Shown here: positions 50,480 to 59,849 of the stretch, one piece after another
Layout: each line of letters starts with the position of its first letter
Position numbering within the stretch: position 1 is the stretch's first letter
Source of the DNA: Cryobacterium aureum
GTDB taxonomy: Bacteria > Actinomycetota > Actinomycetes > Actinomycetales > Microbacteriaceae
NCBI RefSeq assembly: GCF_002954245.1
Contig: NZ_PPTG01000014.1
Span: 186,001 to 250,000, forward strand
Direction: 5' to 3'
DNA length: 64,000 nt
The notes under the pieces: model-generated
What the model was told of the DNA's origin: nothing
Database searches by the model: none
The model's input: the letters and a program-made list of their open reading frames with translations, nothing else
Program-made: the position numbers and the translations under genes

Positions 50480-51655
50480 TTAATCTTGCACAGTGAAGGC
50501 GAGCAAGCGCCCCAGCGCGTGATTCCACTCGATGCGCTCCTGCTCCAGGCGCACATTTCCCTCCGAGCGGATGCGGGAGAGTGCGCCCATTTCCTCGGCT
50601 GTCAGCGAAAGATAGGTTCCCCCGGCCGCTTTCGGCTCGGGGACCCAGAGGTCACGAAAGAGCAGCAAAGTCGCTTCGTCCATGAGAACGCTCGTCACGT
50701 CGTCGCAGGTCGAACGCAGCGCGTGCAGGATGGCGAACCCGTCAGAGTCCAGATCACCCCAATAGATGACACGGCCGGTGTGAATCCAGGGGATCGATCC
50801 GAGGCGCGGTGCCGCATAACCACCGCCGTGTACAACGACCGCGCCTGGCAGCTCGGGCATGGCGAACATGGTCTCCAGGTTTTCAAACACGAACACCGTC
50901 GTCGGAGCGATAGCGAGCGCGGCGAGCTCCTCGACCGGCGCGATCACGTCGCAGAGCCCTCCCGGCCGCAGGTGTGGATCCAGAAAACGCACCCGCACAA
51001 GGTTCGGTGCGCCCTGCAAGCCGAGCGTAAGGTTTCCGCTCACGGCCGAGTGCAGCCCCTCGACGATGGCGCGATGCCCTTCGAGCCATTTGGTGTCGAT
51101 TCCGCGGATCGGCAGCTGCCGAATGCGCCAACCGGATGCGGGATGCTCGGCCAGCCACGCCACCACCTGCAGCAGGGTAGCAAAATTCGCGTCGGTCAGG
51201 GCTTGCAGTGTGCGGGAGTGGGTGCGGATCGCCACGGCGAGGGGGTCGACATCGTCGTTTGTCGTCGGGAATGCCAGCCGCAACAGGGCGGCGCGGCGCT
51301 GGAGAACCCGCCACTCGCGCGCGGTGGCAGCGCCGGCGAACGCGGCGATCGCATCCGCTCCGCGCAGCGTGCACCGTTCGGGAACAGTCTGCGTGCCAAC
51401 CCTTGACCACTGACGCTCGCCCCAGCGCACGTCAATGTTCGGCGCACGTGAAGCGGCCGCCCGCCACTCGCGCTGCCAGGCGATCGCGGCATCCTGGCCG
51501 AGGAGCGCGGCACGTTCGGTCGGCGGGTGCAGCACGATCTCAAGGAGAGCACTCTCACCGCCGAAGGCCGCCCAGTCCCGTTGATCCTGGAGAACGCGCT
51601 TGCGGGCGCGCTCCTGCGCCTCGGGCACCGTCACCATGCCGCGGGGAACAGCCAT
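50480..51655 (-). CDS. jetD: Wadjet protein JetD, TOPRIM-like nuclease subunit
   Basis: 391 residues, DUF3322 N-terminal domain (VPEAQERARKRVLQDQRDWAA) plus DUF2220 C-terminal domain with TOPRIM-type acidic residues: Glu258 in VFVFENLET and Asp/Asp in WGDLDSDGF (300-307). JetD cleaves closed circular plasmid DNA once the JetABC motor has reeled it in. Its ATG overlaps the jetC stop (TGATG), placing it last in the jetABCD operon, the standard order. All key acidic residues are present, so the nuclease should be active. Confidence 0.92.
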   Translation of the reverse strand: MAVPRGMVTVPEAQERARKRVLQDQRDWAAFGGESALLEIVLHPPTERAALLGQDAAIAWQREWRAAASRAPNIDVRWGERQWSRVGTQTVPERCTLRGADAIAAFAGAATAREWRVLQRRAALLRLAFPTTNDDVDPLAVAIRTHSRTLQALTDANFATLLQVVAWLAEHPASGWRIRQLPIRGIDTKWLEGHRAIVEGLHSAVSGNLTLGLQGAPNLVRVRFLDPHLRPGGLCDVIAPVEELAALAIAPTTVFVFENLETMFAMPELPGAVVVHGGGYAAPRLGSIPWIHTGRVIYWGDLDSDGFAILHALRSTCDDVTSVLMDEATLLLFRDLWVPEPKAAGGTYLSLTAEEMGALSRIRSEGNVRLEQERIEWNHALGRLLAFTVQD

Positions 51656-54600
51656 CAGGCCTCGTCGTCGGCGCGAAAGACGACACTGGCCGTGCGCGAA
51701 TCGTTGCGGGTGGTGTTGGTGATAGAAGTGATGCCGCCGACGTAGGGTTCGATGGTCTGCAGTAGTTTTTCCGGGGTGGCCAGAATCATGTGGAACCCAA
51801 ACTCCACGAACACGTCCATGGCCATGCGTGTGTAACGACTGTCGGCCTTGTCGAAGGCTTCGTCCAGAATGATCGTGGCGTAGGTCGGTAGATCGTCTTC
51901 ATCTGTGGCGAGTTGGTAGCGCAGCGCAGCCGCGAGGCAGAAGATGACGAGTTTCTGCCTCTGCCCGCCCGAGAGGCCGGCGCTGGAGTCGTGCACGTTT
52001 ACCGTGCGGCCGGCCAGATCGACTTCGTGGGCCATAAAGGTGACGTGTTCGCGGGTGTCGAGGCAGCGGCGGCGCCACGCGACATCGGCGTTGTCGCTCG
52101 AGGCCAGGCGCGCCATGACCTGGTTGAGTACGACAAAGCGTTTTTCGGCCGCAGCGAGGTCGTCGTCGTTCCAAGCACCGTCGGCGACGGTTTTGAGGTC
52201 GGCCATGAACTGCAGAACCTCGGGGGCGCGCCTGGTTTTCACCTCGATGCGCAGGTAGCGTTCCACGTCGAAACGGGAGCGCCCGAGCGAGGCGTTGACC
52301 GGGTCGATGCGGTCAACGACGAGTTTCGGGGCATCGCGAATATCCGAGGCCAGGTGCCCGATCAGATCGCGTGATTTCTCGCGCAGCAGTTTGAGAAAGT
52401 TCCCTTCGTGTTCGGGGAGTCCCCGCGCCACGATGCCCTCGAGCAGCCCGCGATAGCCCGCCCGATCATCGATCGAGGTGCTGAGATCAGCGGATGCCGC
52501 CGGCCAGCGGGTTTGAAAAGCTCCGGATCCGAGCACAAACGTTGATTGCGCCGTGCGAATGAGGTTCTGGGCGACGAGCGATTCGCGGTGCAGCACGTCG
52601 CTGACCTTGCGGCCGACTTCGCCGATGTTCTTGCGGTCGATTTTGCGCACCACGGACCGATAGCGGGTCTCGAGCAGGGCGGTATCCGCATCGGACAGGG
52701 CCCCCGATTCATCGGTATCGCGGGCCTGCACGCGCCGCCCGATGTCATCGATGAGCCCGGTGAGTTCGCGCAGAATCGCAGCGCCCTGGCTCACTTCGAG
52801 GGCTCGCGCTCTGGCCGTGGCTTCAGCCTCGTGCAGCGAGGTACGGGCATCCGTTTCGGCGCTGATGGCACCCTGCAGCTCGGTGTTTCCGGTCGTGAGG
52901 GCCTCGAGTTGGCGGCGGCGGGCCCGCACGAGTTCGTCGGCCGCGGTGCGATCGAGCTCGGTCCAGTCCTGGCCGAGCACGCGTTCGAGCACGGCGCGGC
53001 GGCGGGTGGCGGCGTCCCGATCGTGCTGGGCGCGCTTGAGCCGGCTGTCCGCTTCGCGGTGCCGTTGGTCGGCCTCGCGCCGGCGCTCCAGGAGCAGGTA
53101 GATCTTGGCCTCATTGTCGGCGCCGAGAATCCATTGGCTGCGGTCGTCGATGCGGTGGCGGTCATTCTTCTCGTACCGCCGCGCATTCTTCTTGACTTGC
53201 CCGCCGATCGTGACGCCCTTCTCCACGTCGTCGAGTTCGTCGGGGTGGTCAACGCAGGCGTAGTCGAATTCCTTGGCGGCTCGGGATTGCAGCCAGTCTC
53301 GGAACGGTCCATCACTCACCCGAATGCGGTGCAGCAGCGACCGTGGGGTTCGGGCGGCCTTCGGTGGGTCGGCGAGCGTCGGAACGGCCTCGAACACGAG
53401 ACGGGCGCCGAGGTTGCGGGATTCCACGCGGCGCCGTACCTCGGGCAGGTACTCGTCGCGCACGAGCAGCGCGCTCGCGAGCGGATAGAGTACCCGCTCG
53501 ATCGCGCCGCTCCAGTCGGAGAACTCGGGCAGCACCTCGATCAGTTCGCCGGCAAATGGCAGTGCAGCCTCGGTCACACCGAGCTCGTCGGCCAGACGTT
53601 TGCGGGCGAGCAGCAGCGCGGCCGGCAGATTGCTCTTCCGGGTGCGCAGCTCGGTGAGCTCGCGGTCGACCCTGACCAATTCTTCGCGCGCGGCGAAATA
53701 CTTCTCGTTGTCGTCGTGATCGTGCGCGGTCTGGGGCGCGGATTCTTTCAGGGCGCGGCGGCTCGACTCGTGAAATTCGACGAATTCGGCGTTGTTCTGC
53801 GGCGCGGTGGCCACTCCGACCCCGGCGAGGTCGTCGCTGAAGGCGTTCCAACGTTTCGCGGTCGCTTCAGCACCGATTACCGCGTCGGCGACGCGGGCCT
53901 GCATCAGCGCAGAGTCTGATCCCCCCAGTCGCAGTGCGCGACGTTCGGCGGCACGCAAGCGTTCTTCTGCGTCGTCGCGCGCGGCATCGGCCCTACCGGA
54001 TTCTTCCTCGGCGCGGGCATGGTGGGCGCGCAGGGCTCCGCGTTCATCGCCAGCGAGGCGCAGCGTGAGCTGGTCCTGGAACGGGTCGATCAGGTCCACC
54101 AGGCGCGCCGTTTCGGTGGCCCTGGCTGAGGCGGCTTCGTAGTCAACGATGGAGGTTTCGAGCTGCTTCAGATGCTCGGCCTGGCGGCGCAGCTCGACGA
54201 CGTGCTGGTGTGCCTGATTGAGCTCGCCGAACTGCTCGACGGCGGTCTTGGCCCGCTTGAAGGTCGGCGGCTCGTCGAGCATGAACGAACGAAAGAGCTG
54301 GTCCAGGCTGCCGAGATTCTTGGCCGATTGGGTTTTGTGCAGCAGGTGCAGCGCGTTTTCGTTCGTGATGCCGAGTACCCGGCCGAGGCGCGAATAGAAC
54401 CGGGCGTGACTACCCGTGGTTGTGATGATGGCCTCGGGCCAGGCCTTTTGGATGCGTTTGGTTTCGATCCCCGAAACGACGAACTCCTTGAAATCGAGCA
54501 GGGTCACCCGGCCGCGGTCGATGAAGCAGACATCTTTGAGGTCGGCCTTGTCGACGCTGGAGCCGCGCAGGTGAAACAGGCGCGCGAGGGTGATCGGGGC

Positions 54601-55029
54601 ATTCTGCCCATTTTCGAAACCGAGCAGAATCCCGCTCCAGGTGGGGCCTTTACGCAGGTAGGTGCTGACGGCACGGTCGAGGTTTTCGTCGGCCTCCTTG
54701 CTCCACGCACCGCGCACGTAGCTGATCAGGCTGCGGTCGTCGTTGCGTGAGGCCGCATCCTGGGCTGCGGCGTTGAACCGTAACCACTTGTCGGGGGTGA
54801 GCACTGTGCCGATCGCGTCGAGCAGGGAGGACTTGCCCGACCCGGAGGCCCCGGTGAACAGGTGCCCCTTGCGGGCGATGTCGATCGGGTGAAACCCGTC
54901 GAAGGTGCCCCAGTTGAGCAGTTCGACTCGGGCCAGCCGCCACTGGCCAACGTGAATCGGACCGGTTGTTGTCGCCTGCGCGAGGCTGTCGGGCGTGTCA
55001 TCGAAGCCGGGCATTTCGAGCAGGGTCAT
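51655..55029 (-). CDS. jetC: Wadjet protein JetC, SMC/MukB-like ATPase
   Basis: 1124 residues. Walker A GASGSGKSS at 60-68, ABC signature LSGGQRQK at 1019-1026, Walker B TIILDEAFDKAD at about 1052-1063, with long charged coiled-coil stretches between (for example residues 330-420 and 650-780), the plan of a condensin-type motor. JetC pairs with JetA (kleisin-like) and JetB to extrude DNA loops and to sense small circular DNA. The N-terminal segment VGQWRLARVELLNWGTFDGFHPIDIARKGHLFTG is characteristic of COG4913. Overlaps jetB (ATGA) and jetD (TGATG). Confidence 0.95.
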   Translation of the reverse strand: MTLLEMPGFDDTPDSLAQATTTGPIHVGQWRLARVELLNWGTFDGFHPIDIARKGHLFTGASGSGKSSLLDAIGTVLTPDKWLRFNAAAQDAASRNDDRSLISYVRGAWSKEADENLDRAVSTYLRKGPTWSGILLGFENGQNAPITLARLFHLRGSSVDKADLKDVCFIDRGRVTLLDFKEFVVSGIETKRIQKAWPEAIITTTGSHARFYSRLGRVLGITNENALHLLHKTQSAKNLGSLDQLFRSFMLDEPPTFKRAKTAVEQFGELNQAHQHVVELRRQAEHLKQLETSIVDYEAASARATETARLVDLIDPFQDQLTLRLAGDERGALRAHHARAEEESGRADAARDDAEERLRAAERRALRLGGSDSALMQARVADAVIGAEATAKRWNAFSDDLAGVGVATAPQNNAEFVEFHESSRRALKESAPQTAHDHDDNEKYFAAREELVRVDRELTELRTRKSNLPAALLLARKRLADELGVTEAALPFAGELIEVLPEFSDWSGAIERVLYPLASALLVRDEYLPEVRRRVESRNLGARLVFEAVPTLADPPKAARTPRSLLHRIRVSDGPFRDWLQSRAAKEFDYACVDHPDELDDVEKGVTIGGQVKKNARRYEKNDRHRIDDRSQWILGADNEAKIYLLLERRREADQRHREADSRLKRAQHDRDAATRRRAVLERVLGQDWTELDRTAADELVRARRRQLEALTTGNTELQGAISAETDARTSLHEAEATARARALEVSQGAAILRELTGLIDDIGRRVQARDTDESGALSDADTALLETRYRSVVRKIDRKNIGEVGRKVSDVLHRESLVAQNLIRTAQSTFVLGSGAFQTRWPAASADLSTSIDDRAGYRGLLEGIVARGLPEHEGNFLKLLREKSRDLIGHLASDIRDAPKLVVDRIDPVNASLGRSRFDVERYLRIEVKTRRAPEVLQFMADLKTVADGAWNDDDLAAAEKRFVVLNQVMARLASSDNADVAWRRRCLDTREHVTFMAHEVDLAGRTVNVHDSSAGLSGGQRQKLVIFCLAAALRYQLATDEDDLPTYATIILDEAFDKADSRYTRMAMDVFVEFGFHMILATPEKLLQTIEPYVGGITSITNTTRNDSRTASVVFRADDEA

Positions 55030-55682
55030 GCGGTCACGTCCTCATCGGTGTCGGCGTCGAATCCGCCGCCTTCCGCGGCAATGCGCCGGTATTCGGCGCC
55101 AATGGCCTGAATCTGGTCGGCGTCGACGATCAGCCGCAGCACCGGAGAGATCTCGGCGCGATCGTCAACGCCCGCCAGGTGAATCACGCGCAGCTTGTTT
55201 TTCATGTTCAGCCAGGACGAATTCAGACGCCGGGCAAAGTCGGCCTCGTCACGGTCGGGCGTGCGGTAGACCCAGAGCTGCTCGAAGACTTCGTCCTGGC
55301 CCACGATCACCCGGCCTTCACCCTCTCCGGCGAGCAGCATCTGGCGCAGCACCAGCAACATCGCGGTGTCGAGAAAAGTGAGCGCTGCGGTACGCACGGT
55401 ATTCGGCGTTTTCAGTTCGGTGGTGCTGACGTTGCGCACGAAGGCGAACTCACCGACCCGGTCGATGACGAGGTCAAGGAACAACTCGTGCAGCCGGGAG
55501 CGCAGGGCGGTTTCGTCGGCGAGCAGCGCCGACCAGAGCGACGGAGCTGTCACGCCCGACAGATACGGTCCTTTTATGAGTTCCAGCAGGGCGCGGCGGG
55601 ATTGTTCGCCGAGCACGCCGGTGTCGTGCGCCCAGAGTGCGGTCGCGGGGGCAGTATCCGCTTCGATAATGGTGTCGGTCAC
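55026..55682 (-). CDS. jetB: Wadjet protein JetB (DUF4194)
   Basis: 218 residues from a GTG that overlaps the jetA stop (GTGA); codons upstream belong to jetA in another frame. DUF4194 features: LWAHDTGVLGEQSRRALLELIKGPYLSG, a winged-helix-like domain, and LDTAMLLVLRQMLLAGEGEGRVIVGQDEVFEQL. JetB is the KITE-like (MukE-type) subunit that binds JetA and DNA in the Wadjet condensin. Stop overlaps the jetC start (ATGA). Confidence 0.92.
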   Translation of the reverse strand: MTDTIIEADTAPATALWAHDTGVLGEQSRRALLELIKGPYLSGVTAPSLWSALLADETALRSRLHELFLDLVIDRVGEFAFVRNVSTTELKTPNTVRTAALTFLDTAMLLVLRQMLLAGEGEGRVIVGQDEVFEQLWVYRTPDRDEADFARRLNSSWLNMKNKLRVIHLAGVDDRAEISPVLRLIVDADQIQAIGAEYRRIAAEGGGFDADTDEDVTA

Positions 55683-57130
55683 AACAGTCTCCCCGTGAAG
55701 CGGTAGATCGGAATGTCGGCGGCGCGAGCGGCCTGATCGGTGCCTTGCCAACGCACGGTTTCGACGCCGCCGGGCACGGTGCCCTGATTGGCGGCGAGGG
55801 TGAGCAGCCCCACGACGCTCGCGACGCCCTGGCTGGCCGGGTGCCGTTCGAGTACCTCGCGCACGGTGCACTCGTCGAGTTCGGCGAGAACGCCGTTGAC
55901 GTTACCGATGAGTTCGGCAAAATCAATCTCGGTCTCGCGGGCCAGAGCGCGCAGGGCCTCGAGGTCGGCGGTGCCGGCGACGTGCTCCACAATGGGCGAC
56001 GTCGCGTCGAGTTCGGCGGGGTCGTGCAGCCGCAGGGCGCCGACGCTGCGCAGCGCGACCGCCGACAGCTCCAGGTGCAGCGTAGTCGGCTGATACGGCT
56101 TGGTGCGCGCGGATGCTTCCACCCCCGTCGCCAGCGCACGCCTGAGCAGGGAGCGCAGTACGCGGTCACGCTGGTAGTCCTGCGACTGCACGTAACGGCG
56201 CAGGCCTCGGGCGAACGCAGTGATCACCTCGTGAATCTCTCCGCTGTGGTCCTTGAGCGTGCCGATGAAGCGGCGGAGAAACCGCCGTTGCGCGGGGCTG
56301 AGGTCGGCCGCGAAATCGCCGGACAGAACCCGGGAAACGTCATCGTCGAAGGCACTGCCCACGGCCGGGTCGAGCACGAGGGCTGAAAATCCGGCGAAGC
56401 TGCGCCCTTCGTCGGATTCCGCGATGAGGTCGACGCCGCGAAACACCTCGTCAAGCACGGTGCGCTGAGTGTCGTCGCTCTCGACGATGCGGGCCCGGAG
56501 GTCGCGGTTGAGGTTCTCGAATTCGGCTCGCACCCGGGCGAAGTCGGAGGGGATCTCCTCGGCCTGAGCCAGAATGTCCCGCAGGCGTTCGAGCGCCCGC
56601 GCCGGGTCGAGGGTGTCGATATCACCTCGCTGGATGCGCTCGATCTGCGCGTCGATGCGGTCGCGCTGGGCGTGCAGCTGCTCGAGTCGCCGGGTGACGT
56701 CGGGGTCAGTGTCGATGGCGAGCTGGCCCAGTTGCACGCCGATGCTGGCCAGGCGAGATTCCGTGACAGTCTGCCGCGGCGCGGCGAGCTGCTCCAGAAA
56801 ACGGATGGCGCCGAGAGCGCCGGGGGCGAGCTCGAAAGTCTCGCCGCGGGTGTCTTCATCGGCCCGACGGGTGAGAAAGCCCGACTTACGCCACTCGGCG
56901 CAGTAGCCCTGGGCACTTTGGGGCAGGTCGAAGCCGTGACCACGCAGGGCGTCGAGGTCGTGATCGATGCGTTCATAGAGCTCGGCCGTGGAGAGGCGCC
57001 GGTTTTCTCCCCCGAGATGCTCGCTCAGTAATGCAGCGATGACCGGGGCGTTGGCGGCGCGGAGGAGCCGCCAGGTGGCATCCGTTTCGATCAATTGCCG
57101 CAGGGCATGCGTCTGACTGAGTGTGGACAA
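55679..57130 (-). CDS. jetA: Wadjet protein JetA (DUF3375)
   Basis: 483 residues, DUF3375: an N-terminal winged-helix region (WRLLRAANAPVIAALLSEHLGGENRRLSTAELYERIDHDLDALRGHG), a helical middle with coiled coil (RRLEQLHAQRDRIDAQIERIQRG), and RRFLRRFIGTLKDHSGEIHEVITAFARGLRRYVQSQDYQRDR. JetA is the kleisin-like (MukF-type) subunit that bridges JetC heads. The start is a TTG supported by a full Shine-Dalgarno (AAGGAGG) eight bases upstream. First gene of the operon; minus-strand TACCCT at about 57157-57162 is the likely -10 box. Confidence 0.93.
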   Translation of the reverse strand: MSTLSQTHALRQLIETDATWRLLRAANAPVIAALLSEHLGGENRRLSTAELYERIDHDLDALRGHGFDLPQSAQGYCAEWRKSGFLTRRADEDTRGETFELAPGALGAIRFLEQLAAPRQTVTESRLASIGVQLGQLAIDTDPDVTRRLEQLHAQRDRIDAQIERIQRGDIDTLDPARALERLRDILAQAEEIPSDFARVRAEFENLNRDLRARIVESDDTQRTVLDEVFRGVDLIAESDEGRSFAGFSALVLDPAVGSAFDDDVSRVLSGDFAADLSPAQRRFLRRFIGTLKDHSGEIHEVITAFARGLRRYVQSQDYQRDRVLRSLLRRALATGVEASARTKPYQPTTLHLELSAVALRSVGALRLHDPAELDATSPIVEHVAGTADLEALRALARETEIDFAELIGNVNGVLAELDECTVREVLERHPASQGVASVVGLLTLAANQGTVPGGVETVRWQGTDQAARAADIPIYRFTGRLL

Positions 57131-57272
57131 ACGGCAGACCTCCTTCGGCTCGTTTCAAGGGTACTGGTCGTCTGCGATCCATGGTTTCGTACACCACCGA
57201 CATTGGCGACGTGCGTTGAGAACTTCTAAAATAGGCGGGCGGACCGATTAGTGTTTCACAACCACAAAACTC

Positions 57273-57331
57273 TTGCGCACAACCACACCCGTGACTTAGG
57301 CTCTAAGCGAGATAATCGAAACGTTTAGACG
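57273..57331 (+). promoter_or_regulatory. Promoter and LacI operator of the xyloside regulator gene
   Basis: TTGCGC (57273-57278) and TAGGCT (57297-57302), 18 bases apart, make a likely promoter. Just downstream, ATCGAAACGTTTAGA (57315-57329) carries the same CGAAACGTTT core as the perfect site at 58390 but one arm is degenerate, suggesting weaker autorepression. Confidence 0.6.
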
Positions 57332-57344
57332 ATGGAGTCCGTTC

Positions 57345-58358
57345 ATGGCAAACATTCACGACGTGGCACGTGCCGCCGGAGTGTCCATCAGCACGGTCTC
57401 CTACGCCCTCAGCGGCAAGCGCTCCATCGCCGACTCGACCAAACGCCGCATCGAAGACGCAGTGCGAACCCTGGAATACCGCCCGAACGCCGGCGCCCGC
57501 ATGCTCAAGGGATCCCGCACGCACATTCTCGCGCTGAGCGCGCCAATGCACGCCGGCACCCACGCCCCCGCGCACATGACCTTCGCTTTGGCCGTTGCCA
57601 CGGCCGCTCGTCGCTTTGACTATGACGTACTGCTGCTCACCCAGGACGAAGCCACGAGCGGCCTGACCCGGGTCGTACACAGCTCGTTGGTGGACGGCAT
57701 CGTGCTCCTCGATGTGTCGCGGGATGATCCGCGCACTGCCCTGGTGCGCGAACTCGGCCTGCCGGCCACCGTGATCGGCATTCCGCGGGACACTGCGGGG
57801 CTCACCTGCGTCGACCTCGACTTTGACGGTGCAGCGCGCCTCGCCGTGCGCCGCCTCGTTGATCTCGGCCACCGCAAGGTCGGACTGATCGGCCAGGCAC
57901 CAACGGTCTACGACCGAGGGTCGAACTTTCCGCTGCGATTCCGCGACGCTTTTCTCGCCGAGGCGACACAGAACGGCGCCACGGTCGCGTTCACCCCGAG
58001 CGCCGAAGACTCCGCCGGCGTGCGCGGCGCCTTCGATGGCCTCATTGCCGATCTGCCGAGCATGACCGCGCTGGTCATGCACTGCAACGAGCCCGTGCAA
58101 TCCATGGTGCTGGAGCTGCTCAACCAGCGCGGCATTTCCGTACCCGGGGATCTGTCGGTGATCTCCGCGTGCTCGAGCTTCTCGACCGACCACCTCAATC
58201 CCCCCCTCGATGTCATTCCCCTGCCCGCCGAACTCTCCTGTACCCGAGCCATCGAACTCACCATGGCGCAGCTGGCCGGTCACGTCGAGCCGCACGTCGA
58301 GCTCATCGAGCCGACGTATGTCGACCTGGGATCCACCAGGTCCCTCACACGCAGCTAA
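57345..58358 (+). CDS. LacI-family repressor of the xyloside operon
   Basis: 337 residues. N-terminal HTH with hinge helix (MANIHDVARAAGVSISTVSYALSGKRSIADSTKRRIEDAVRTLEYRPNAGARMLKGSRT), followed by a periplasmic-binding-protein-like sensor (DGIVLLDVSRDDPRTALVRELGLPATVIG, GHRKVGLIGQ, ISVPGDLSVISACSS). It should bind the CGAAACGTTT sites before itself and before the binding-protein gene and be released by a xyloside-derived sugar. Followed at 100 bases by the transporter genes on the same strand. Confidence 0.93.
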   Translation: MANIHDVARAAGVSISTVSYALSGKRSIADSTKRRIEDAVRTLEYRPNAGARMLKGSRTHILALSAPMHAGTHAPAHMTFALAVATAARRFDYDVLLLTQDEATSGLTRVVHSSLVDGIVLLDVSRDDPRTALVRELGLPATVIGIPRDTAGLTCVDLDFDGAARLAVRRLVDLGHRKVGLIGQAPTVYDRGSNFPLRFRDAFLAEATQNGATVAFTPSAEDSAGVRGAFDGLIADLPSMTALVMHCNEPVQSMVLELLNQRGISVPGDLSVISACSSFSTDHLNPPLDVIPLPAELSCTRAIELTMAQLAGHVEPHVELIEPTYVDLGSTRSLTRS

Positions 58359-58389
58359 CCCTCACGAAAGGATTCTCGAACAAACCGAA

Positions 58390-58409
58390 CTATCGAAACG
58401 TTTCGATAG
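58390..58409. promoter_or_regulatory. Perfect 20-bp LacI operator
   Basis: CTATCGAAACGTTTCGATAG is fully palindromic, with the central CG typical of LacI-family sites. It lies 50 bases before the binding-protein gene, between lacI and the transport operon. Confidence 0.8.
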
Positions 58410-58458
58410 CCCAGCCCGCAGCTCCTGCACGAGATGCGTACTACAAGGAAGTAGATCA

Positions 58459-59751
58459 GTGAAAAAATCAACCAGAACCCTCTCCGGCGTCGCCCTACTG
58501 GGCGTGAGCGCCCTACTGCTCTCCGGCTGCTCCAGCACCGCCGCCAGCGACAGCAATATCCTCAAGCTCTGGCACTTCGAGAGCGAAACCAGCGCCATGG
58601 GTATCGCCTGGGACCAGGCGATCAAAACCTTCGAGGACGAGACCGGCGCCACGGTCGAGTTCGAAGCGAAAAGCTTCGAGCAAATTCGCTCAACGGCCAG
58701 CCAGGTGCTCAACTCCAACGAGGCCCCCGACATCCTCGAGTACAACAAGGGCAACGCCACCGCCGGCCTGCTCGCCAGCCAGGGCCTGCTCAGCAACCTC
58801 GACGATGCCGTCGCCAAATACAGCTGGGACGACGCCCTCGCCCCGTCGTTGCAGACCACCGCCCGCTATGACGAGAACGGCATCATGGGCTCTGGACCGT
58901 TCTACGGTGTGCCCAACTACGGCGAGTTCGTCGAGGTCTACTACAACAAGGACATGTTCGCCGCGAGCGGCCTCGCGGTTCCAACTACCGTCGCGGAGCT
59001 CGAGACCGTGATGCAGGCCTTCACCGACCAGGGCATCACTCCCCTGGCCGAGTCCGCCGCCGAATACCCGCTCGGGCAGCTCTGGTACCAGCTCGCCCTG
59101 ACCAAGGCTGACCGCAGCTTCATCGACGACTACCAGCTCTACACCGGCGACGTGGACTGGTCGGGCCCCGAGCTCAGCTACGCCACCGACACCATCAAGG
59201 CCTGGACCGACGCCGGCTACATCAGCCAGGACGCCACCGGCTTCAAAGCAGAGGATGCCGGCACCGCGTTCATCAACGGCACCTACCCGATCTTCTACTC
59301 CGGCTCGTGGTGGCACAACAGGTTCACGACCGAGGTGACCGGCTTCGAATGGGGTACCTTCCTCTTTCCCGAGGCTGAGTTCGCCCCCGGTTCGGCCGGC
59401 AACATGTGGGTCGTTCCCGAGAAAGCCGCCAACAAGGAGCTCGCCTACCAGTTCATCGACATCACGATGCGCCCCGAGATCCAAGCCCTGATCGGCAACA
59501 ACGGCGGAATCCCCGTCGCCGCGAACGCTGCCGATATCACCGACCCGAAGAGCCAGGAACTGATCGGTAACTTCAACACCCTCACCGACCAGGACGGCAT
59601 CGCGTTCTACCCGGACTGGCCCACCGCCACGTTCTACGACGAACTCAACGCCGGCCTGCAGGAACTCATCAACGGCACTAAGTCGTCCTCCGACGTGCTC
59701 GAACAGCTCGGCGGACAATACCAGTCCGGCGTCGACGACATCGTCGGCTAG
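58459..59751 (+). CDS. Sugar ABC transporter substrate-binding lipoprotein
   Basis: 430 residues, lipobox LLSGC with the lipidated Cys at residue 24. The mature protein is an extracellular solute-binding protein family 1 member: ILKLWHFESETSAMGIAWDQAIKTFEDETGATVEFE, GVPNYGEFVEVYYNKDMFAASGLAVPTTVAELE, AFINGTYPIFYSGSWWHNRF and GNMWVVPEKAANKELAYQFIDITM. GTG start with AAGGAAG nine bases upstream. Its position between a LacI repressor and an alpha-xylosidase points to an alpha-xyloside such as isoprimeverose as ligand (inference). Confidence 0.92.
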   Translation: MKKSTRTLSGVALLGVSALLLSGCSSTAASDSNILKLWHFESETSAMGIAWDQAIKTFEDETGATVEFEAKSFEQIRSTASQVLNSNEAPDILEYNKGNATAGLLASQGLLSNLDDAVAKYSWDDALAPSLQTTARYDENGIMGSGPFYGVPNYGEFVEVYYNKDMFAASGLAVPTTVAELETVMQAFTDQGITPLAESAAEYPLGQLWYQLALTKADRSFIDDYQLYTGDVDWSGPELSYATDTIKAWTDAGYISQDATGFKAEDAGTAFINGTYPIFYSGSWWHNRFTTEVTGFEWGTFLFPEAEFAPGSAGNMWVVPEKAANKELAYQFIDITMRPEIQALIGNNGGIPVAANAADITDPKSQELIGNFNTLTDQDGIAFYPDWPTATFYDELNAGLQELINGTKSSSDVLEQLGGQYQSGVDDIVG

Positions 59752-59774
59752 AGCCCTAACCCCGCGCCACCCAC

Positions 59775-59801
59775 CGGTCGGGGGCCGCCAGCCCCCGACC
59801 G
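59775..59801 (+). terminator. Hairpin between binding protein and permease genes
   Basis: CGGTCGGGGGC (59775-59785) pairs with 59791-59801 around CGCCA, an 11-bp perfect stem 24 bases after the binding-protein stop. Such hairpins usually protect the binding-protein mRNA and cut down read-through, so the binding protein is made in excess over the permeases. Confidence 0.65.
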
Positions 59802-59849
59802 TCCCCACCCGCACGCGACGTTCAGATTCACGCCAGAGAAGGTATCCGC

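Noticed and set aside
50476-50487. 12-bp palindrome AAGATTAATCTT at the end of jetD
   Set aside because: It overlaps the last codons and stop of jetD; too short and U-poor to be a terminator and no sign of a regulatory role.
59775-59801. End of the operon at the hairpin after the binding-protein gene
   Set aside because: The permease and xylosidase genes follow on the same strand with no new strong promoter; a processing or attenuating hairpin is more likely than a full stop.
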